A stretch of 64,000 nt of DNA from Lacticaseibacillus paracasei subsp. paracasei (lineage in GTDB: Bacteria > Bacillota > Bacilli > Lactobacillales > Lactobacillaceae). The notes below the pieces were generated by a model, which worked only from the letters and a program-made list of their open reading frames with translations, had not been told where the DNA came from and did no database searches. Position numbers and translations under genes: made by a program. The first letter of the stretch is position 1. Each line of letters starts with the position of its first letter. The stretch spans positions 1,612,001 to 1,676,000 of the forward strand of contig NZ_AP012541.1 of assembly GCF_000829035.1 (NCBI RefSeq), read 5' to 3'. Below, piece by piece: positions 1 through 9,398 of the stretch.

Positions 1-83
1 AGGCCCTCATCATATTTATTTTCTTCAGGCGTTTCCGGTTCATCACCGGTAAACGCCTTTTTGATCGCATCAAAAAGTCCCAT
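1..83 (-). CDS. ftsY: Signal recognition particle receptor FtsY, N-terminal end only
   Basis: Only the first 27 codons are in the window; the gene runs off the left edge. They begin MGLFDAIKKAF and continue into an acidic stretch (GDEPETPEEN), as in the acidic, membrane-associating N-terminal region of Bacillota FtsY. FtsY is the membrane-bound GTPase that docks SRP-ribosome complexes at the translocon, but the GTPase domain is outside the window. The start codon shares bases with the smc stop (TAATG), so translation is probably coupled. The rnc-smc-ftsY order is the usual one in Bacillota and supports the call. Confidence 0.85.
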   Translation of the reverse strand, partial: MGLFDAIKKAFTGDEPETPEENKYDEG

Positions 84-3000
84 TAATTGATCGCTTCTTT
101 CTGTGATTGATCCAGACTAACAGCCATAATTCGGCTAACACCTGATTCTTGCATCGTGACACCATACAATACATTCGCCGCAACCATCGTGCCATGCCGG
201 TGAGTGATGACAATAAATTGTGTGGCGCTAGCATAATGCCGTAAGAATTCACCAAATCGATTGACATTAACATCATCTAACGAAGCTTCAACTTCATCGA
301 GGATGGAGAATGGTACCGGACGCACTTTTAAAATTGCAAATAACAGAACAATCGCCGTTAGCGCCCGTTCGCCACCGGATAGAAGGGAAAGCCGAGTCAG
401 TTTTTTGCCAGGCGGCTGAGCGGAAATCTCGATCCCTGTTGCGAGCAAATCATCCGGATTCGTAAGGCTCAAATGTGCATGACCGCCACCAAACATTTGC
501 GGGAAAATTGCTTCAAAAGCACTATTGGTCTGATCAAACATATCCTTAAATCTTGTTTTGACCGTTTCATCCAATTCGTGCATCGTTTCTTCTAACTGCT
601 GCTTAGCCTCTAGAAGATCATCTTGCTGCTTGGTGAGAAATTCGTAGCGTTCATTGACTTCCTTAAACTGATCAATTGCGTTGAGGTTCACCGGTCCCAA
701 CTCATCAATGCCACGCTTTAAAAGCTTGAGTTTACTTTTCAATTCAGGAATTGGCGCGTGATCGGCTGTCACTGCTTCCTTAGCGGCCTCGTAAGTCAAC
801 TGATAATCCTCGGCTAAAGTATTCAACCGAGCATCCAAACCTAGTTTAACTCGATTCAAAGCAACCGCTTGCTGCTCAGAAGTTGCCATAGCTTGGTGTT
901 GCTGCTCATAAGTGGTCGTAATACGCGCCGATATTTGACTCAGCTTACCACGATTTTCCGCCTTTTGTTGTGTTAATTTGGTTTGATCCGCCTTGAGCTG
1001 CTTTAATTCAGTTTGCAAATTCGCGATCGTAGCGGTACGACTGGCCTTTTTTGCAGCAGTTTCTTCGGCCGTCGCAGTAATGTGCTCAATTCGTTGTTGC
1101 AAATCGGTCGCTTGGGCTTGCGCATCGCGTGCTTGCGTCTGCCATTGCCGTTGCTGGTCATTCAAGGTCTGCAAATCATTGGTTGTGACTGCTAGCTTGG
1201 TCTTCAACGCATTAACCGTTGCTGCATGCTGGGTGCTGGATGCCGTTGCCGCCGCAACAGCCGCCTTAGCATTTTCAATAGTTGCTTGTGCTTCAGCAAT
1301 ATCTTGAACCAATTTTTTACCTTGGTGCTGCAACTCAGTTAATTTGGCACTAAGATCTGCTTGCGCCGTATCTGCTTGTTGCGCCGCTGCCAGCTGACGT
1401 TGCGCCTGACGCAAGGTTTCCGCTTGGGCTGTGTGCTGACTCGTAATTGTTGTCAACTTTGCGGTTAATGCCTGTGCCTGTTGGGAAGCCGTTTGCCAAG
1501 CTGCCTGGGCCACGTTTTCTTTTTTCGTCAAAGCAGTCAGATCAGCTTGCTTTGCCTTTAATGTTTCAACAAGCGTTTGCAGTTGGACCTTTAAATGCCG
1601 GGCCTCTTGACTGCGAGCAAGCGGCGATGCTTGGCGTCCCTGCTTGACTTGGCCCCCAGTCAACGAACCCCCCGGATTTAAAATGTCGCCAGCTGTTGTG
1701 ACAATTCGATAACGATGGTGGGTGGTATTGGCAATCGCGATGGCATGTGGCAAGGTATCCACCATCAAAACGCTGCCGAGTAAGTTCGCCATGACGTGTG
1801 CCAAATCTGCAGGATATTGGGCTAATTGCAACCCAGTGCCTAAAAAGCCTTCAGCACCTTCAACCAACTGTAGAACCGCACTGGGCAGCTCTCTTGGCCG
1901 CATAACGGCAGCCGGCAGGAAAGTCGCCCTACCTGCTCGTTGTTGCTTGAGCAGGCTAATGGCGCGTTGTGCAGCCGCTTCGTCACGGGTCACAATGGCC
2001 TGTAAGTTGCTACCCAAGGCTAAGTCAAACGCCTGTTGATAGGCAGTTGGAACCTCAAGTAATTCTGCGACCGCACCAATCACTCCGGGAAGTTGATCCT
2101 TATGCTTTAAAACCACCCGAACCCCATTGTAAAAGCCAGCATAATCATCATTCAATTCGGATAACGTTTCATATCGCGCCCGACTGCGCTGATAGGTGGC
2201 CAGTTCGTCTTGATAAGCTTGCTGTTGGGCCGCCCGTTGTTGCTGCAATAGATCACGATCAGTTTTGGCCTGCTCAACGGCTGTTTGCTGTTCATCAACC
2301 TCTGCTTGCAACTGTTGCTGCTGCGTCAATAATGCAGTGACCTTGGCTTCCTGATCCTGTGCATGTTTACTCAGTTCGTAAATCCGACGATCATGCGCAG
2401 CATTTTGGCTGGCGGCTAACTGTTGATCTTTTTGTAAAGCAGCCTGAGCATTTTTGTTATCGGCCTGTGATTTTAACAGATCAATATAATGATTCTGGGC
2501 TACTTCCACTTGTTGATTCAGTTTGGCTGGATCCTGGTTTGCCTGTTTCTGCTGAGCCAATTCTTGCTTAATTGCTTGCTCTTTTTCGGCGGCAGCAGTT
2601 GTTTTTGTCTTAAGTTCCTTCAATCGCTGATTTGCTTCTGTTAACGCTTGTTGAGCACGCGCCAGTCGTTCCTTTAAATCGGCCAACGTGGTTTCAGCAT
2701 TAGCAGAACGTTCACTAGATAGGTTGGCTTCTCCGCTAAGATTCTCAAGCTTCATCGACCGGCTCAAGACCTGGTCATTCAACTGATTAAGCTGGTTCTC
2801 AAACTGTCGATCTACGGCACTTAACCGCTCCGACTGATCTTCCAAATCTTTAACCTTCGCCGTCAAAGCGGCGATGGTTTCCTTGGTGACCTTAGCCTCA
2901 CCTTGGGTTTTCTCCTGTTCAGTCGCTAGTTGTTCGATCTCTAAGGCTAATAAGGTTTGATGAATCTGATGATACTCGCCGGATTGTTGTTGATAGTCCT

Positions 3001-3637
3001 TAGCCAACGAAGCCTGCTCACGTAATGGTTCCACCTGATGCTTCAATTCCACGATAATATCGTTGATCCGCGCCAGATTATCATCGTTATTGGCGAGTTC
3101 TCGTTCTGCCTTGGTTTTCTGTTGTTTATATTTATAAACGCCAGCGGCTTCTTCAATAATGCCCCGGCGTTCTTCTGGTTTACTATTAAATATGGCTTCA
3201 ACCCGCCCTTGGGAAATGAACGAAAAGCTTTCACGCCCTAAGCCGGAATCCATGAACAAATCCACGATATCTTTCAGCCGAACATCTTGACCATTTAATA
3301 AAAATTCAGATGTCCCATCTCGATAAAGTCGCCGAGTGACAGAAACTTCATCAGGTTGATTTTTCAGATAACCATCATGATTATCAAAAGTCATCGTGAC
3401 AGATGCACGATTAAGCGCTGGTCGCGTATCAGTGCCTGCAAAAATCACATCGCCCATCCGTTCGCCGCGCAAGCTTTTAGCACTTTGTTCGCCTAAGGCC
3501 CAGCGGATGGCCTCAGTGATATTACTTTTGCCACTGCCATTAGGTCCGACAATCCCAGTTAAACCCGACACAAAATCAATCTCAGTTTTGTCTGCAAATG
3601 ATTTGAAGCCATTAATGATTAAACGCTTTAATTGCAT
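83..3637 (-). CDS. smc: Chromosome segregation ATPase SMC
   Basis: A protein of 1184 residues, the normal length for bacterial SMC. It forms the core of the SMC-ScpAB condensin that compacts and segregates the chromosome. The Walker A motif GPNGSGKSN lies at residues 31-39. Two long Gln/Ala/Lys-rich coiled coils flank a hinge domain near residues 510-680. The C-terminal head carries the ABC signature LSGGE and the Walker B segment ILDEVEASLDD. The start follows rnc by 17 bases and the end overlaps the ftsY start. Several plus-strand open frames across it are shadows of the repetitive coiled-coil codons. Confidence 0.97.
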   Translation of the reverse strand: MQLKRLIINGFKSFADKTEIDFVSGLTGIVGPNGSGKSNITEAIRWALGEQSAKSLRGERMGDVIFAGTDTRPALNRASVTMTFDNHDGYLKNQPDEVSVTRRLYRDGTSEFLLNGQDVRLKDIVDLFMDSGLGRESFSFISQGRVEAIFNSKPEERRGIIEEAAGVYKYKQQKTKAERELANNDDNLARINDIIVELKHQVEPLREQASLAKDYQQQSGEYHQIHQTLLALEIEQLATEQEKTQGEAKVTKETIAALTAKVKDLEDQSERLSAVDRQFENQLNQLNDQVLSRSMKLENLSGEANLSSERSANAETTLADLKERLARAQQALTEANQRLKELKTKTTAAAEKEQAIKQELAQQKQANQDPAKLNQQVEVAQNHYIDLLKSQADNKNAQAALQKDQQLAASQNAAHDRRIYELSKHAQDQEAKVTALLTQQQQLQAEVDEQQTAVEQAKTDRDLLQQQRAAQQQAYQDELATYQRSRARYETLSELNDDYAGFYNGVRVVLKHKDQLPGVIGAVAELLEVPTAYQQAFDLALGSNLQAIVTRDEAAAQRAISLLKQQRAGRATFLPAAVMRPRELPSAVLQLVEGAEGFLGTGLQLAQYPADLAHVMANLLGSVLMVDTLPHAIAIANTTHHRYRIVTTAGDILNPGGSLTGGQVKQGRQASPLARSQEARHLKVQLQTLVETLKAKQADLTALTKKENVAQAAWQTASQQAQALTAKLTTITSQHTAQAETLRQAQRQLAAAQQADTAQADLSAKLTELQHQGKKLVQDIAEAQATIENAKAAVAAATASSTQHAATVNALKTKLAVTTNDLQTLNDQQRQWQTQARDAQAQATDLQQRIEHITATAEETAAKKASRTATIANLQTELKQLKADQTKLTQQKAENRGKLSQISARITTTYEQQHQAMATSEQQAVALNRVKLGLDARLNTLAEDYQLTYEAAKEAVTADHAPIPELKSKLKLLKRGIDELGPVNLNAIDQFKEVNERYEFLTKQQDDLLEAKQQLEETMHELDETVKTRFKDMFDQTNSAFEAIFPQMFGGGHAHLSLTNPDDLLATGIEISAQPPGKKLTRLSLLSGGERALTAIVLLFAILKVRPVPFSILDEVEASLDDVNVNRFGEFLRHYASATQFIVITHRHGTMVAANVLYGVTMQESGVSRIMAVSLDQSQKEAIN

Positions 3638-3654
3638 GATGACCCCAATTCTAC

Positions 3655-4350
3655 TTACCGCTTCAAGCTGGCTAATGCAGCTTTTGCAGCAGCTTGCTCA
3701 GCCGCTTTCTTATTCTTGCCAAAACCGGTACCCAAAACCCGGCCATCGACTTCGACATCAACGTGGAACTGCCGCTCATGGGCTGGTCCCTGCTCATCTA
3801 ATAAGTGATAAACAATCGCCACATCACCATTTTGCTGCAAAACTTCCTGTAAAGCCGTTTTGTGGTCTTGATCGGCTGAAAACTCACCCGCGTCAATTTT
3901 CGGGAAAATAATCTGCTGAGCAAACCGAATGTTGGCATCGCGTCCTTGATCAAGGTATAAGGCGCCATTGAAGGCCTCAAATAAATCTTCTAGCAACGTT
4001 AAGCGTTTCCGCGCCCCAGCTTTTTCCTCACCTTTGCCAAGTTTAATATACCGGTCAAAGTGCGCTTCTTTTGAAAAAGCCGAGAAGGCCGCTGTCTGAA
4101 CAGCCGCTGCCCGAATTCGGGTGAGATCGCCTTCGGGTTTGTCGGGAAACTTGCGATACAAATAATCTGAAACTGTCAATTCCAAGACAGCATCGCCTAA
4201 AAATTCCAATCGTTCATTGTCTTTTAAACCTAATTCTTTATGTTCATTCACATATGAGGAATGCGTAAACGCCTCATCCAATAGACTGAGGTCATGAAAT
4301 TCGATCCCATAACGTTGACGCAATTCACTCACAAACTCTGAGGCAACCAT
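3655..4350 (-). CDS. rnc: Ribonuclease III
   Basis: A protein of 231 residues. It cleaves double-stranded RNA, including rRNA precursors. The RNase III signature [14 protein letters not shown] begins at residue 45 and contains the catalytic acidic residues; a double-stranded-RNA-binding domain occupies about the last 70 residues and ends in the typical basic, Ala-rich helix ([15 protein letters not shown]). An upstream in-frame ATG would add eight residues, but a strong GAGGAGG sits six bases before the ATG at 4350, which fixes the start there. It is followed closely by smc, with which it is probably cotranscribed. Confidence 0.95.
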   Translation of the reverse strand: MVASEFVSELRQRYGIEFHDLSLLDEAFTHSSYVNEHKELGLKDNERLEFLGDAVLELTVSDYLYRKFPDKPEGDLTRIRAAAVQTAAFSAFSKEAHFDRYIKLGKGEEKAGARKRLTLLEDLFEAFNGALYLDQGRDANIRFAQQIIFPKIDAGEFSADQDHKTALQEVLQQNGDVAIVYHLLDEQGPAHERQFHVDVEVDGRVLGTGFGKNKKAAEQAAAKAALASLKR

Positions 4351-4378
4351 TAAAAATCCTCCTCGAAAATGCACGCAT

Positions 4379-4486
4379 GAGCTCGTGAACGGCTTGGGTC
4401 ATAAGTTTAGAAGTACCTATCAGAGGCTGGCTATCACTTCTAAGCAGCTGACACGCCATTGCTAAACCGGACGCATTCACGCGCTC
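4379..4486. repeat. Diverged member of the dispersed long-hairpin family
   Basis: An imperfect palindrome between rnc and the oppA terminator. The outer arms are GAGCTCGTGAA and TTCACGCGCTC, and an inner pair is TTTAGAAGT with ACTTCTAA. The outer CGTGAA/TTCACG arms and the TTTAGAA word resemble the full copies at 16594, 17263, 39213 and 51476, but the inner sequence is different and the fit is poor in places. On the plus strand it is followed by a run of seven T. Membership in the family is an inference. A TATAAT at 4505-4510 on the minus strand could be the rnc -10 box, but no good -35 was found. Confidence 0.5.
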
Positions 4487-4521
4487 TTTTTTTATTACCT
4501 TCTAATTATACAAGAGCGCAC

Positions 4522-4550
4522 AAAAAAAGACACCTGCGATTGCAGGTGCC
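4522..4550 (-). terminator. Rho-independent terminator of oppA
   Basis: On the minus strand GCACCTGC and GCAGGTGTC pair around the loop AATC and are followed by a run of seven T. It lies 17 bases after the oppA stop codon. Confidence 0.9.
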
Positions 4551-4566
4551 CTGTAAGATCTAACTT

Positions 4567-6361
4567 TTACTTAGAAGCACGGCTGCTGCTTGTAACAGTC
4601 ATCTTAGCCCAATTCAAGTTAGCGGTTGATGCATAGTCAACACTCGCGTTCTTGACGCGCTTGTTAACCGGATAGATTTCTTGACGGTACAGAGTCGGGA
4701 TGACAAATGCTTCGTCATTCGCATACTTCTGCCAATCTTTCAAAGCCTTGGCACGATAGCTAGCACTTAATGCCTTCTGGCCATCAATGTCGTTCAACAA
4801 TTCGGTGTTCTTTGCGGAAACAAACCGACTGTAGTTGAATGGTGCTTTTTGAGAGTACAGATCCATTGGTGAAGGATCCGAAGAAAGACTCCAAGCCGCT
4901 GCGTAAACATCAACGTCCTTGTCATCCTTTTGAACTTTGTCGTAGAAAGAGTTAAATTCGATCGGACGACCTGTTGTCAACTTGACGCGCAGACCAATCT
5001 TCTTCCATTGCTGGATGTAGTTTTGTGCCATTGGTTGAGCGGTTGAGCCACCAGCCATAGTTGCAAAGTTGATTGTCAACTTCTTGCCATCAGGATCGGT
5101 TCGATAACCATCCTTGCCCTTCTTATAACCTGCCTTATCAAGCAAACTGTTGGCCTTCTTGATATTCAAGTTATAACCATCAATATCGGCATGAACATCT
5201 TTACCAAAGACTGGCGGAATCAAGGTTGTTGCGCGAGAACGCGTGCCGTTATAGAACTTAGCAGCCACTTGATCGTTGTTCATTGCGTAACCCATTGCCT
5301 GACGCAAACTCTTGTTAGCCATCTTAGCCTTAGGATTATAGATGTTTTCGCTCTTGCTATGGTCCCATTTACCTAACTTAAAGCCAATATAGTTATAGGC
5401 CAAGCTCTGTCGTCCAAGATTGTCATAACCGCCGATACTCTTCCAATCATTGTAGCTATCAGCTGGCATGTTATAAACAACATCGTACTTATGATTCTTC
5501 AATGCTGATGTAATAGAGGCAGTTGAAACATTTTCAAAAGTGATCTTGTCCAATGTTGGCTTGCCTTTCCAATAGTACTGGTTAGGCGTATATTCAATAC
5601 TTTGACCGGCAACAATCTTGCTCATCTTATAAGGACCAAAGAAGAGCGGCTGTTTACGAACTTTGTCGCTTGACTCTAGCTTGTCAAAAGCAACGTCATG
5701 TAGATAGTGATATGGAGCCGCGTTTTCAAGGAAATAGCCGTTCCCTGAAGTACCAAACGAAGGCTTCATCTGCTTGAAGTGAATGACCATTGTATCGCCA
5801 TTATCACCCTTGGGCATGGTCAATCCAGAAATTGAATCAGCTTTACCATCATGGTATTCGGTCAAGCCTTCGATGTTCTGAAGGGATTCAGTAATACCGT
5901 TGGCTCTTAGTAGCTTTGTTAGCCATGATTTCATACGCATAAACCAAATCACGGGCAACGACTGGTTGACCATCAGACCATTTAACATTTGGTTTCACAG
6001 TCACGGTAATCGTCTTGGCACTATTGTCCTGCTTCAAGGTCGCAGCTCCGGTGTTGTTGAACTTAAATTTGCTGTTGTAAGCAAATAAAGACTCTGCTGC
6101 CGGGCTCATATATTGATTGTCATAATTGTCGGTGTACAGCTCTTCGTTAAAGACCCCCTTAAATGGTGAATCATTAACCACCGCCACATTGACATTACCG
6201 CCTTTGATCGCCTTTGCGGAGTTGTTGTAAGAAACCGGGAACTTCACAGCTTTATTAGCTGTACTTGAGCTGGAGTTCGAGCTCTTACTGCCACAGGCTA
6301 CCAAGGTGATCGATAAAGCGGTAGCGAGCGTGATCATTCCGAACACAGAACGCTTCTTCAT
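4567..6361 (-). pseudogene. oppA: Oligopeptide-binding lipoprotein OppA, frameshifted
   Basis: Two overlapping reading frames together encode one extracellular peptide-binding lipoprotein (SBP family 5). The first part (5888-6361) starts MKKRSVFG, has a lipoprotein signal peptide with lipobox LVAC and acylatable Cys23, and stops after QRYY. The rest (from about 5908 to 4567) is in the next frame and continues as TESLQNIEGLTEYH without loss of sequence. The span is 1795 bases, one more than a multiple of three. Removing one T from the TATT around 5893-5897 (minus strand CGG TAT TAC TGA) restores a frame of 597 codons. No slippery sequence or internal Shine-Dalgarno site suggests programmed shifting. 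It is therefore a recent inactivating insertion or a sequencing error. Confidence 0.85.
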
Positions 6362-6425
6362 ACTTTTTCCCCCTTCCGCGTCGTCATCGCAATATGTAAA
6401 CGAAGCAACGCTTCATGTGAGTTAA

Positions 6426-6455
6426 ATGATAGCATAATTAGAACAGAAAAACCAA
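6426..6455 (-). promoter_or_regulatory. Probable promoter of oppA
   Basis: TTGGTT (6450-6455) and TATCAT (6426-6431) are 18 bases apart, and the -10 is extended by an upstream TGC. It lies between the terminator after oppC and the oppA start, so it would let oppA be expressed separately from the rest of the operon. Confidence 0.55.
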
Positions 6456-6486
6456 CTTTTGGGCACATTTTTTACTTTTTTTCTTC

Positions 6487-6526
6487 AAAAAAGGAGAGAC
6501 ACTTCGATTTCTCTAAGTGTCTCTCC
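6487..6526 (-). terminator. Terminator between oppC and oppA
   Basis: A perfect 12-bp stem (GGAGAGACACTT with AAGTGTCTCTCC) with a ten-base loop is followed by six T on the minus strand. It lies just after the oppC stop. It would limit read-through from oppDFBC into oppA, an arrangement often seen where the binding protein needs a different expression level from the permease. Confidence 0.9.
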
Positions 6527-6554
6527 AGTGATTTTCAGAAAATGAAAGTCAACC

Positions 6555-7463
6555 TCATCCGCGACGCTGGCGTGAATCCGCTGCACGACGCAGTGCTTGA
6601 CCCACAAAGTTGATCGACAGGGATAGTGTCAGCAAGACCAACACGGCTGGGAACCAAACCCACCAACGATCAAAGATCAGGTCGGGGTTGGAGGCATAGC
6701 CGATCAGCGTCCCTAAACTAGGCGTCTCCATTGGCAACCCAAAGCCTAAGAATGACAGAGCGGTTTCAATCCCAATGGAACTGGCGATGGTTAAGGTCAA
6801 ATCAGTGATGATTAAGGAACTGATGTTAGGCAAGACGCCGGTGAACATGATCTTGAAATTAGAGGTTCCCGACGTTTTCGACGCCATGACATACTCACTG
6901 CGCGCTTCAGAGAGCACCAGCGAGCGCATCAGTCGAGTGGTCGTCATCCAATAGAACGCCGCCATAATTAAGATAATGGTGATGACGTTGTACTGCGGAA
7001 TAATCGTGACCAAGACAATGATCACCAGCAATGATGGAATGATCATCCAGAAATCGACCAGTCGCATGATCACGGCATCAATCAAGCCGCCGAAGTAGCC
7101 TGAGATTGTACCCAGTACGACACCTACAAATTCAATGATCAACGCAACGGAAATCCCAATGGTAATCGAATTTCGGGCTGCAAAAAACAGATACTTGAAC
7201 ATGTCACGGCCACCCTCATCTGTACCAAGGATATAGCCGCCGGTTCCGGGCGCCATATAGCGATCCAAAATATTAACTTGCGTCGCACCGCCGACATTGA
7301 ACATCAGTGAACCGATGAACGCAGCGAGGATAATGAACACAGCCAAGAATAAGGACACAACAGCAACTTTATCTTTGCGAAATTCATTCAAAATCACCTT
7401 GAAGTTAGAAGGTGATTGTTCAACTTTGGTGGTTGCCGCCACCTCATTTGCATTATTTTGCAT
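6555..7463 (-). CDS. oppC: Oligopeptide ABC transporter permease OppC
   Basis: A protein of 302 residues forming one half of the membrane channel of an Opp-type peptide importer. An Asn/Gln/Thr-rich cytoplasmic N-terminus is followed by a first membrane segment near residues 34-55 and a cluster of membrane segments from about residue 95 to the end. The BPD_transp_1 loop that contacts the ATPase reads SEARSEYVMASKTSG, matching the EAA motif. The start has GGTGGGG upstream, and the gene follows oppB by 16 bases. It forms a heterodimer with OppB and is powered by OppD and OppF. Confidence 0.93.
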   Translation of the reverse strand: MQNNANEVAATTKVEQSPSNFKVILNEFRKDKVAVVSLFLAVFIILAAFIGSLMFNVGGATQVNILDRYMAPGTGGYILGTDEGGRDMFKYLFFAARNSITIGISVALIIEFVGVVLGTISGYFGGLIDAVIMRLVDFWMIIPSLLVIIVLVTIIPQYNVITIILIMAAFYWMTTTRLMRSLVLSEARSEYVMASKTSGTSNFKIMFTGVLPNISSLIITDLTLTIASSIGIETALSFLGFGLPMETPSLGTLIGYASNPDLIFDRWWVWFPAVLVLLTLSLSINFVGQALRRAADSRQRRG

Positions 7464-7479
7464 AAGTTTTCCCCACCTT

Positions 7480-8442
7480 CTACTCGATCCGGATCCGCGG
7501 ATCCACGATACTCATGATGATATCTGACAGCAAATTCCCTAACAACGTCAAGAAACCAAATAGCAACACCAGCGAGATGACAACTGGATAGTCACGACTG
7601 GTCATAGAAGAAACAAACAGTTGGCCCATTCCGGGATAACTGAACACTGTTTCCAGAATAACCGATCCACCCAGTAACATGGTAATTTGGTTCCCCATAA
7701 ACGCCGCAATCGGCAATAAGGAATTACGCAAAATATGTTTGTTGAAGATGACGCGATCCGGCACCCCTTTTGAACGGGCAGTCCGGACAAAATCTTGTCT
7801 CGTATTATCAATAACGCCAGTTCGCAAATACTGAATCGTGCTTGGTGTGGTGATAATCCCAGCAACCAAGGCTGGCAGAATCATGTGATAAATACGGTCC
7901 CAGACATACCCTAACGTGCCCGGATTATAAGTGGATGACACACTACCACCGGTTGGGAACCACTGCAGAAAGAACCCGAAGAAAATTAAACCCAATAGAT
8001 AAAAGACGAATGGCGGTACCGCCATCAAAATGAAAGAGCCAACAGAGATAGCTGAATCCCGCTTGGTGCCTTCGTAACGGCCGGCAATAACACCGGCTGG
8101 AATAGCGATAACGTACAGAATAACCGTTGACATCAAGGCCAACCAGAAGGTGTTCACGGCGCGTTCGCCAATCAGACCGGTAACAGAACGTTTATAAACG
8201 AAGCTTTGTCCTAAATCACCGTGGAACATATTGCCAACCCATTTGAAGTACTGAATATACCAAGGATCATTCAAACCATATTGCTGGCGTAATGCTGCCA
8301 TCTGCGCAGCACTTTGACCTTGCGAGAAATTACCAGTCAATGGATCCCCGGGCATCATCTTTGATAGCATGAAAACCAGGACGCTTAACAAGATCAATTG
8401 CGGGATCATGATTAAGACCCGTCGCAGAATTGTTTTCCACAT
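7480..8442 (-). CDS. oppB: Oligopeptide ABC transporter permease OppB
   Basis: A protein of 320 residues with six predicted membrane segments. The N-terminal helix (LIMIPQLILLSVLVFMLSK) and the following MMPGDP are typical of the DppB/OppB permeases, and the coupling loop reads VRTARSKGVPDRVIFNKHILRN. The ATG overlaps the oppF stop (TAATG), indicating translational coupling. It is the partner of OppC in the same operon. Confidence 0.93.
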   Translation of the reverse strand: MWKTILRRVLIMIPQLILLSVLVFMLSKMMPGDPLTGNFSQGQSAAQMAALRQQYGLNDPWYIQYFKWVGNMFHGDLGQSFVYKRSVTGLIGERAVNTFWLALMSTVILYVIAIPAGVIAGRYEGTKRDSAISVGSFILMAVPPFVFYLLGLIFFGFFLQWFPTGGSVSSTYNPGTLGYVWDRIYHMILPALVAGIITTPSTIQYLRTGVIDNTRQDFVRTARSKGVPDRVIFNKHILRNSLLPIAAFMGNQITMLLGGSVILETVFSYPGMGQLFVSSMTSRDYPVVISLVLLFGFLTLLGNLLSDIIMSIVDPRIRIE

Positions 8443-9395
8443 TAATCATGCACTCCCTTCATCGTTGAATCTGGCAGCGCAACAAAATGTGTGTCGGAAA
8501 TCTTCTGGAGATCCAAAACGCGGCCTTCTTTAGAATAATATTTTGATTCTTCTTCTTTAAAAACACGTTCGACTTCACGACGATGCTCTTTATTCTTCTT
8601 CCGATCATCAGGGTTGATGTCAGGAATCGCAGAAAGCAGTCGTTGCGTGTAGATGTGCTGTGGATGGTTGTAGATATCTTCACGCGAGCCGATTTCAACA
8701 AAGCGGCCGCGATGCATGATCGCCATGTTCTTACACATGTGCTTCACAACACCTAAGTCATGGGAAATAAACAGATAAGAAATATTGTATTCCTCTTGAA
8801 TCCGCTTCATGAAGTTCAGCACCTGCGCCTGAACTGACAAGTCCAACGCAGAGACCGGTTCGTCAGCGATAATGAGCTTCGGGTTCGTTGCCATAGCACG
8901 GGCAACCCCAATTCGCTGACGCTGGCCGCCGGAAAACTCATGCGGATACTTGTACAAAGCATCGCTTGGCATACCAACAATATCGAGCAATTCTTGGACG
9001 CGCCGACGTTCTTCATCCCCAGTAAGATTCTGAAAATTGCGAATTGGTTCAGCAATAATATCCTCAATTCGCTTTCGTGGATTCAAACTAGATAAAGAGT
9101 CCTGAAAAATCATTTGAACGTCTTTGTTGTACTGCATATGTTTCCGAACGCTGCGTTTGGTAATATCCTGCCCTTGATACATAATCGAGCCGGACGTGAC
9201 CGGTTCCAAACCCACGATTGCTTTGCCTGCGGTGGATTTTCCTGAACCGGATTCGCCAATTAACCCATATGTTTCGCCTTGTTCAATATCAAAGTCGATC
9301 CCATCGACTGCCAAAACATGATCCGTCACCCGATTAAAAAACCCCGAGCGAATCGGATAATGAATTTTTAGATTTCTAACCTCAATCATTGCCAT
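8442..9395 (-). CDS. oppF: Oligopeptide ABC transporter ATP-binding protein OppF
   Basis: A protein of 317 residues, one of the two ATPases of the Opp importer. Walker A GESGSGKST lies at residues 47-55, followed by the signature LSGGQ-type motif (FSGGQRQRIGVARAM), Walker B LIIADEPVSALD and the switch histidine in FISHDLG. The C-terminal part carries the oligopeptide-transporter extension seen in this subfamily (after HPQHIYTQRLLSAIPD). The start was chosen at MAMIEV, which has AAAGGTGAG at good spacing; oppD ends four bases before it. Confidence 0.93.
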   Translation of the reverse strand: MAMIEVRNLKIHYPIRSGFFNRVTDHVLAVDGIDFDIEQGETYGLIGESGSGKSTAGKAIVGLEPVTSGSIMYQGQDITKRSVRKHMQYNKDVQMIFQDSLSSLNPRKRIEDIIAEPIRNFQNLTGDEERRRVQELLDIVGMPSDALYKYPHEFSGGQRQRIGVARAMATNPKLIIADEPVSALDLSVQAQVLNFMKRIQEEYNISYLFISHDLGVVKHMCKNMAIMHRGRFVEIGSREDIYNHPQHIYTQRLLSAIPDINPDDRKKNKEHRREVERVFKEEESKYYSKEGRVLDLQKISDTHFVALPDSTMKGVHD

Positions 9396-9398
9396 AAT

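Noticed and set aside
3396-3911. A plus-strand open frame of 171 codons opposite smc and rnc
   Set aside because: It is antisense to two well-supported genes, has no ribosome-binding site and no recognisable protein features.
5888-5920. Programmed +1 frameshift in oppA
   Set aside because: No slippery codon run, no Shine-Dalgarno-like stimulator upstream and no downstream structure were seen; family members do not use frameshifting.
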